Shown piece after piece: positions 60,201 through 64,000 of a stretch of DNA of 64,000 nucleotides (within the stretch, counting starts at the first letter, position 1; each line of letters begins with the position of its first letter). Location: NCBI GenBank assembly GCA_021736385.1, contig JAIPFY010000001.1, positions 135,457-199,456 of the forward strand, written 5' to 3'. The position numbers and the translations under genes are program-made. The notes below the pieces were generated by a model that was given only the letters and a program-made list of their open reading frames with translations, ran no database searches and was not told the origin of the DNA. The stretch is from Spirochaetia bacterium (GTDB lineage: Bacteria; Spirochaetota; Spirochaetia; CAKZLE01).

Positions 60201-61571
60201 GGATTCATTGAGCTCCATGTTCTCGATCACCCGATCCCGTACGAAGATCGCCTTCATATCCTGTCCGCCGATGTCCATGATGAACGAGACATCAGGCTCG
60301 AAGGACTGAGCCCCCCGGTAATGGGCGATGGTCTCGACATAGCTGTGATCGAGGGTAAAGGCGAACTTGATCAGATCCTCCCCATACCCTGTCGAAGCCG
60401 TCCGGGCTATGGTGATCTCAGCCCCGGAGGCTCTGATCGCAGAGAGGAGGGCATTCAACCCCTTGAGGACTGCCTCTACAGGATTCCCCCTGTTGGCCGA
60501 GTAATAGGTGAAGGCAAGCCTCCCATCCTCATCGATCAGCACGACCTTGGTGGTCGTGGAGCCTGAATCGATACCGAGGAATGCCGACTTGCCGTCAAGT
60601 TCTGAGAGCTCGACAGTCTTCATCGTATACCGCTCGAATCGCTTCTGCCACTGCGTGAACTCCTGTGCATCGGCAAAGAGCCGAGGCAGGGTGGCAGCTG
60701 AAGCGAGCTTGATCTTCTGTGACTCTTCGATCCTGTGCCGCAGATCTGCAGCGGTATGAGAGACACCCTGGACCAGGGCTCTCAGGGCAGCACCTGCAGC
60801 GGGGATGAACTCAGGGGTAAGCCGCTCATCGATCAGCTGCGGGTCTATGACCTGGTCTTCCTGCAGATGGACGACCTCCAGGAAGGTCCTCTTCAGCATC
60901 GGCTGGAAGGTGAACGGACCGCCTGCGAAGAGGATCTTCTCCCTGATCTCCATACCGCGAGCGAGGGCACTGACCAGCTGGAAGGAGACCGCACGATAGA
61001 TCGAAGCAGCGATATCGGCAGCAGGGACATCCCTGCTGATCAGGTTCTGTATGTCCGTCTTGGCAAAGACACCGCATCGGGAGGCGATGGAATGGCAGGA
61101 GGTATGTCCGGCGGCAAGATCACTCAGTTCAGATACCGGTACATCGAGCAGTTCAGCCATCTGGTCGATGAACGCCCCCGTCCCGCCTGCACAGTTGCCG
61201 TTCATGCGCATATCGGGTTTGAGGTTCTCATCGAAGAAGATGATCTTTGCGTCTTCCCCGCCCAGATCGATCACCGTCCTCACTTCCGGCATATAGCGCT
61301 TTACCACTTCACTGGAAGCGACGACCTCCTGTACGAACGGGAGCCCTGAACGTTCAGCGACTCCCATCCCTGCGGTCCCGGTGAACAGGACTGATATGAG
61401 ATCATCGTCATCGATGATCTCACCGATCCCGGAGAGCATATCAAGGAGCACTGCGAAGACTGCAGCGTTATGCCGCTGATATCTGCTGTGCAGGATGCGT
61501 CCTGCAGTATCTGTCAGGATGACCTTGGCGGTCGTAGACCCGATATCTATACCCAATAAGAACTGTTTCAT
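57249..61571 (-). CDS. Giant acyl-CoA dehydratase activase/dehydratase-like protein
   Basis: A 1440-residue protein. It begins with two BadF/BadG-type ASKHA ATPase domains: LLGIDIGSTTAKVIL with NGNCAGGTGAFID, and AFLGIDSGSTTTKVVLID with NESCSSGSGSFIE; the Cys in each would hold a shared iron-sulfur cluster. A CHGCENACEV segment follows, then DUF2229-like and 2-hydroxyglutaryl-CoA dehydratase (HgdB)-like regions with further Cys (NDICYPATIVIGDLI). In Clostridia such activases drive electrons into 2-hydroxyacyl-CoA dehydratases at the cost of ATP. The long single-chain form is widespread in anaerobes, spirochaetes included, and its substrate is unknown. I chose the second of two adjacent ATGs (61571), 6 nt after GAGG. 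Confidence 0.88.
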   Translation of the reverse strand: MKQFLLGIDIGSTTAKVILTDTAGRILHSRYQRHNAAVFAVLLDMLSGIGEIIDDDDLISVLFTGTAGMGVAERSGLPFVQEVVASSEVVKRYMPEVRTVIDLGGEDAKIIFFDENLKPDMRMNGNCAGGTGAFIDQMAELLDVPVSELSDLAAGHTSCHSIASRCGVFAKTDIQNLISRDVPAADIAASIYRAVSFQLVSALARGMEIREKILFAGGPFTFQPMLKRTFLEVVHLQEDQVIDPQLIDERLTPEFIPAAGAALRALVQGVSHTAADLRHRIEESQKIKLASAATLPRLFADAQEFTQWQKRFERYTMKTVELSELDGKSAFLGIDSGSTTTKVVLIDEDGRLAFTYYSANRGNPVEAVLKGLNALLSAIRASGAEITIARTASTGYGEDLIKFAFTLDHSYVETIAHYRGAQSFEPDVSFIMDIGGQDMKAIFVRDRVIENMELNESCSSGSGSFIETFAQSMGTSVQEFSRLACFSEHPYDLGSRCTVFMNSKVKQVLREGGELADISAGLAYSVIKNCLNKVLKISDPGVLGDHIVVQGGTFRNPAILRAMELITEREVVRPDRSELMGAWGAALLSRDDYQQQHTGPSSFIGWEHLEDAAAYSKRLITCHGCENACEVMMLSYADRLEQEGVRTKFYTGNKCERIFTNQAKGSRTGVNLTAVKRELILNRPNKPEGREPLMRIGIPRVLNMWEDLPFWNTLFVSCGFEVVLSDPSTQDLAEKGYSSVMSENICFPAKITNGHIINLVEKQVDRIFYPKIRFNDDEYSNALNKYNCPVVTGYPQVIESSIDPLGTYGIPFDNPSFSFNKKRLLIARSVEYFAQFGIPRRTVEKAVRAAIRERMRVRAAVQESSAAIVRDAEREGRSVMLLLGRPYHIDPFVNMKIPEIICSLGFDVITEDSVPPPPEQKLRDIHVLTQWSFPNRLYHAAHWAGHQRHVEVIQLNSFGCGPDAITVDEIKSILNKYGKNPTLIKIDEMTSPGSVNLRVRSLVESIRGRKVDYIGMKIERITTRIFTKKDKKRTVIAPQFSLFYTDFLIAAFRNQGYRIDVLPMANRESIELGLRYSNNDICYPATIVIGDLIKALRSGRYDLNNVAVGLTQTGGQCRASSYVSLLKRALVRAGYDDIPVVTVSTTNRTSRMLNEQPGFTVRKLPFTLTALYGLVFGDVLAKLYYYAAVREVEQGSAMRLVEKYIDRGKRIIDHRAKRKMYQLLEQAVREFNALPMRDLKDVPKVGIVGEIYVKFNPFGNLYTTDWLIKKGIQPEVPPLIDFFLIPLVSTQYNAANHIEEVKHAIIHLLSRAEGYMDRMFSHVNGIMKGFRGELTPFHSIKDMARKASDVIDLVNQFGETWLLSGDIVTFAQENVHTIVCLQPFGCIANHVIAKGVEKRVRTLYPELNLLFLDMDSGMSEVNVVNRMEFLIDDLINRPKV

Positions 61572-61711
61572 CATGTGCCTCATAGTACTGCGCAAACGGC
61601 TAACTGATCAGGTAATACTATCGTATTATCAGAAACCGCTCAATACCGTCAGAACACTTCGTTCTTCCATTGAAGCATGTAGTTTTTTTATCGATAGGCC
61701 TCAAAACCAGC

Positions 61712-61739
61712 TTGTCTTTACCAAGTATAATGGTATAAT
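61712..61739 (+). promoter_or_regulatory. Promoter of the leaderless MobB-like gene
   Basis: TTGTCT (61712-61717), 16 bp, TATAAT (61734-61739); ATG 6 nt further. A second TATAAT-like hexamer lies at 61726-61731. Confidence 0.65.
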
Positions 61740-61745
61740 CGCTGT

Positions 61746-62276
61746 ATGAAATATGTTTCCAGACTGCAACAAACACCTCCGATCCTCATGATAGGATCGA
61801 CTGCCAAAAAGCTCGGAAAGACCAGTCTCATCTGCTCCGCTCTTGAAGGACTCAAGACCGAGCATAGGGTCTCTGTGATCAAGATCACACCCCTTGATGT
61901 GATGGAAGCACCGTTCACCATCACCTTGAGTACCCGATGCAACCCTGAAGGCACCACTGATACCGACCGCTTCATCGCAGCCGGTGCTGCACAGGCCTAC
62001 TGGATCAGAAGTTCCCACATGCAGCTCGATGAGGCTCTGGCGCTGGTACTCAGACGTATCCCGTCTGATCATCTGTGCATCATCGAATCATCGAGCGCCT
62101 ATGAGCTGCTCGAGCCGAACCTGTTCATCATGCTCAGAGGGAATGAAGATGAGATCAAACGATCGGCTGAATACGCACTGTCTCACGCAGATGTGATCCT
62201 CGACCGGGGGCAGCATGCTGTCGATCAGCTGCAGATCACCTTCGACGGGACCAGCTATCAGTACAGCGGACTATAG
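61746..62276 (+). CDS. MobB-like P-loop protein
   Basis: A 176-residue protein with an N-terminal P-loop GSTAKKLGKTSL (17-28) and a switch-like segment DTDRFIAAGAAQAYWI, the pattern of MobB, the GTP-binding partner in molybdenum cofactor maturation. The P-loop is longer than the classical GxxxxGKT by two residues. No molybdenum cofactor genes lie nearby, so this may be a related GTPase of other function. The transcript appears leaderless. It converges with sugar permease genes, 18 bp away. Confidence 0.65.
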   Translation: MKYVSRLQQTPPILMIGSTAKKLGKTSLICSALEGLKTEHRVSVIKITPLDVMEAPFTITLSTRCNPEGTTDTDRFIAAGAAQAYWIRSSHMQLDEALALVLRRIPSDHLCIIESSSAYELLEPNLFIMLRGNEDEIKRSAEYALSHADVILDRGQHAVDQLQITFDGTSYQYSGL

Positions 62277-62294
62277 GACTCAGTGCGAGGATCC

Positions 62295-63128
<834 letters not shown>

Positions 63129-64000
63129 CTAGCCCCTCCTTTCCCTGTGGGTATGTATGAGATAGGGTATGATGAACAGTGCAGCCAGCAGGAACAGGAC
63201 CACTGCCATAGCCGCCCCGGAGGCGAAGTTGTTGGCCCGGAAGGTGGTCAGATACATATTGATCGATGGATGCCCGGTATTCGCATTATCGGCACCGGCC
63301 ATGGCATAGATCAGATCGAACATCTTCAGTGAGATATGGGCAAGCACGATGACAGCACTCAAAGTGATGGGCTTGAGATTGGGAATAGCGATACGCATAT
63401 AGTAGATGAACTCATTCGCCCCGTCCAGCTGTGCAGACTCCCTGATACTCTCAGGCAGTGCCCGCAGACCGGCAAGGTACAGTGCCATGGCATACCCTGA
63501 GTACTGCCAGATCGATGCGATGCAGATACCCAGCGTGGCCAGATTGAACCCGTGCATCTCTTCGAAAGGAAGGATCGGCGGGAGCAGCCGGTGGATCACC
63601 GAAGCATAGAGCAGCGTGATCAGCAGCATGACGATACTGAAGGTACGGCCCTTCGGGCTGCCGGTACGCAGGCTTCTGATCAGCAGGGTCAGGAAGACGA
63701 AAGCAAGGATGATACTGAGGACCTGAAAGAGATCCTGCCAGTTGAACTGGAGGATCGTAGCCCTGCTGCTGATCCACAGGAACGTCCCTGCCGTACCGCC
63801 GAAGAAGGTCGGTATGATATTCACGCCTCCGCTCGGAGCGAACAGCCAGCGCCATATCGTACCGGTCACGATGAACGACAGAGCCATGGGATAGAGGAAC
63901 AGGGTGCGAAAGAACCCCTCTGCCCGCACCTTCCTGTCGAGCAGGACAGCGAAGAGAAAGCCGAAGAACAGGGTCCCTGCCATGAGCAGGATAGAATAGA
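63129..64000 (-). CDS. Sugar ABC transporter permease, MalF type, 5' end cut by the window
   Basis: The C-terminal 290 residues or so of a MalF-like permease, partner of the MalG-like subunit. The reading frame stays open to the window edge (YSILL before the first Met at 63983), so the start lies beyond. The EAA loop is ESAQLDGANEFIYYMRIAIPNLKP. An unusual long stretch between membrane segments (about 80-130 of the visible part, LLIRSLRTGSPKGRTFS and following) holds additional hydrophobic helices. A solute-binding protein gene is expected upstream, outside the window. Confidence 0.92.
   Translation of the reverse strand, partial: YSILLMAGTLFFGFLFAVLLDRKVRAEGFFRTLFLYPMALSFIVTGTIWRWLFAPSGGVNIIPTFFGGTAGTFLWISSRATILQFNWQDLFQVLSIILAFVFLTLLIRSLRTGSPKGRTFSIVMLLITLLYASVIHRLLPPILPFEEMHGFNLATLGICIASIWQYSGYAMALYLAGLRALPESIRESAQLDGANEFIYYMRIAIPNLKPITLSAVIVLAHISLKMFDLIYAMAGADNANTGHPSINMYLTTFRANNFASGAAMAVVLFLLAALFIIPYLIHTHRERRG

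Overview
The window looks like a stretch of chromosome from a spirochaete (Spirochaetota, order Spirochaetales or Sphaerochaetales; genus not resolvable by reading). The indicators are an archaeal/eukaryal-type phenylalanyl-tRNA synthetase (pheS-pheT with a short beta chain), an elongation factor G of the mitochondrial-EFG1/spdEFG1 type, a CarD-ispD-ispF cluster, HPr kinase with HPr, flavin-dependent ThyX, a class II-looking PurE without PurK, and Lpt export genes indicating an outer membrane. The DNA is moderately GC-rich and densely coded; several convergent neighbours have no spacer at all.

Layout. 1-1.5 kb: a leaderless tyrosine recombinase next to the 3' end of a tRNA-Leu(CAG), probably the right edge of an integrated element that continues off the left end. 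1.5-3.7 kb: a GH3 beta-glucosidase. 3.8-6.6 kb: a four-gene operon (YmdB-like protein with lost metal ligands, RseC-like membrane protein, metallophosphoesterase, EFR1-type ferredoxin). 6.6-7.5 kb: a peroxiredoxin behind a PerR/Fur-like palindrome. 7.6-16.1 kb: pyrG-lptC-lptA-lptB-rpoN-hpf, then hprK-ptsH-lexA-holA. 16-20.3 kb: uvrC diverging from a spore-photoproduct-lyase-like radical SAM gene, then a free-standing E2-type acyltransferase domain without its catalytic His. 20.3-26.2 kb: thyX, a PspB-like peptide, znuACB, rsmE, lplA. 26.2-31.2 kb: oligopeptide-binding protein, malQ, carD-ispD-ispF. 31.4-35.2 kb: a RecA-like ATPase, EF-G, a HIT protein. 35.2-42.4 kb: GH13 maltodextrinase with a LacI regulator, a small Cys-rich protein, a lipoprotein, pheS-pheT. 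42.7-54.5 kb: an alkyltransferase-like protein, a structured leader RNA, and the purine operon purL-M-Q(SS)-C-E-F-D-N-H. 55-64 kb: a long KamA-like radical SAM protein, a 1440-residue activase/dehydratase protein, a MobB-like P-loop protein and two sugar ABC permeases, the last cut by the window edge.

Three things stand out. First, an RNA of about 235 nt upstream of purL (roughly 43184-43418) has a good promoter, a 14-bp helix joining its ends, three internal hairpins and an intrinsic terminator that resembles one of those hairpins; no clear promoter follows it, so it may be an attenuating leader of the purine operon. Second, eleven transcripts appear to be leaderless: a -10 hexamer sits 6-8 nt before the ATG and there is no ribosome binding site, while genes inside operons have clear Shine-Dalgarno sequences. 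Third, PurQ carries two C-terminal PurS-like domains, which would build the 1 PurQ : 2 PurS ratio of the FGAM synthase complex into one chain.

All calls come from reading the sequence; no database search or folding program was used.
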